64,000 bases of DNA from Jiangella sp. DSM 45060. Its GTDB lineage: Bacteria; Actinomycetota; Actinomycetes; Jiangellales; Jiangellaceae. The notes below the pieces were generated by a model that worked only from the letters and a program-made list of their open reading frames with translations, was not told the origin of the DNA and made no database searches. Shown in pieces: positions 63,825-64,000 of the stretch (positions are counted from its first letter, which is position 1; every line of letters starts with the position of its first letter). The translations under genes and the position numbers were made by a program. The stretch spans positions 248,001-312,000 of the forward strand of contig NZ_LT629771.1 of NCBI RefSeq assembly GCF_900105175.1. The letters are read 5' to 3'.

Positions 63825-64000
63825 CTAGGAGCCGGACGGGTCGACGCGGAGGCTGCCGCCGTACATGGTGCCGGTGACGGTGATGACGTGGGTCACCACG
63901 CCCGGCGCGGCCCGCCGGGCGGCGTGGTCGCGGACCCGGCTGCCGGTCGCGGCGAGGTCGCTGAGGTCCACCGCCACACCCGGCGGCACGGTCAGCCGCA
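63825..64000 (-). CDS. C-terminal part of a protein (starts outside window)
   Basis: The last 57 residues of a minus-strand protein: RLTVPPGVAVDLSDL, VTHVITVTGTMYGGSLR, ending VDPSGS. The beta-rich repetitive pattern resembles the tail of DUF1707/LiaF-like envelope proteins, but this is a weak guess from the short fragment. Downstream lies the 9-bp array. Confidence 0.5.
   Translation of the reverse strand, partial: RLTVPPGVAVDLSDLAATGSRVRDHAARRAAPGVVTHVITVTGTMYGGSLRVDPSGS

Overview
The window is very GC-rich, densely coded DNA from an actinobacterium. Supporting signs are frequent GTG starts, GTGA/ATGA stop-start overlaps, a coenzyme-F420-type LLM oxidoreductase, a mycothiol-dependent (MDMPI-fold) protein, a CsoR copper switch, and an XRE regulator coupled to a phosphotransferase. 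A Jiangella/Nocardioides-like high-GC lineage is my best guess from gene content, but the sequence alone does not fix the genus. I saw no rRNA, tRNA, phage, transposase or CRISPR array.

Layout: 0-5.4 kb holds the end of a histidine kinase, its NarL-type response regulator, two membrane proteins, the helicase PcrA, and a first PadR/HAAS regulator-membrane protein pair. 5.6-10.2 kb has an AbiEi/DUF559-like gene, a cluster of alternating 11-bp inverted repeats, and the succinate dehydrogenase operon sdhCDAB, with a DtxR/IdeR-like palindrome upstream. 10.2-15.7 kb encodes a glycosyltransferase, a B12-type acyl-CoA mutase large subunit without its cobalamin domain, and secreted proteins. 15.9-25.2 kb is a nucleoside uptake and salvage block: BMP lipoprotein, ABC ATPase, two permeases, cytidine deaminase, then thymidine phosphorylase. 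Adenosine deaminase (46.6 kb), a uridine-kinase-like ATPase (48 kb), deoxyribose-phosphate aldolase (59.4 kb) and two aldehyde dehydrogenases (55.4-57.8 kb) extend the theme. Together they import nucleosides, release bases and deoxyribose-phosphate, and can send deoxyribose-5-P to glyceraldehyde-3-P plus acetaldehyde, which the aldehyde dehydrogenase could oxidise. Acetate kinase and phosphotransacetylase (40.7-45.4 kb) sit nearby and could use the resulting two-carbon units.

The 25-43 kb part is more accessory: a MocR-type regulator sharing an operator with a PaiB-like gene, an amidohydrolase, DoxX, an XRE-kinase pair, a ClpP-like protein that appears to lack catalytic residues, two sialidase-fold (Asp-box) secreted proteins (the second at 57.9 kb), and a peptidase-inhibitor I36 protein. 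49.9-53.8 kb is a complete copper operon (csoR, copZ, a His-rich secreted protein, copA) with a CsoR box; it is followed by a second PadR/HAAS pair. 60.4-62.8 kb is a histidinol-dehydrogenase paralogue with a LacI regulator and a perfect palindrome touching its start codon.

The most unusual non-coding signal is a dispersed ~57-bp GC-rich repeat. It occurs six times (three copies at 21.7-22.3 kb, and one each at 27.2, 31.4 and 63.6 kb), always between genes and always beside a locally expanded tandem array with units of 9, 14-15, 31 or about 200 bp. I do not recognise this family. It is the best candidate here for a previously undescribed element.
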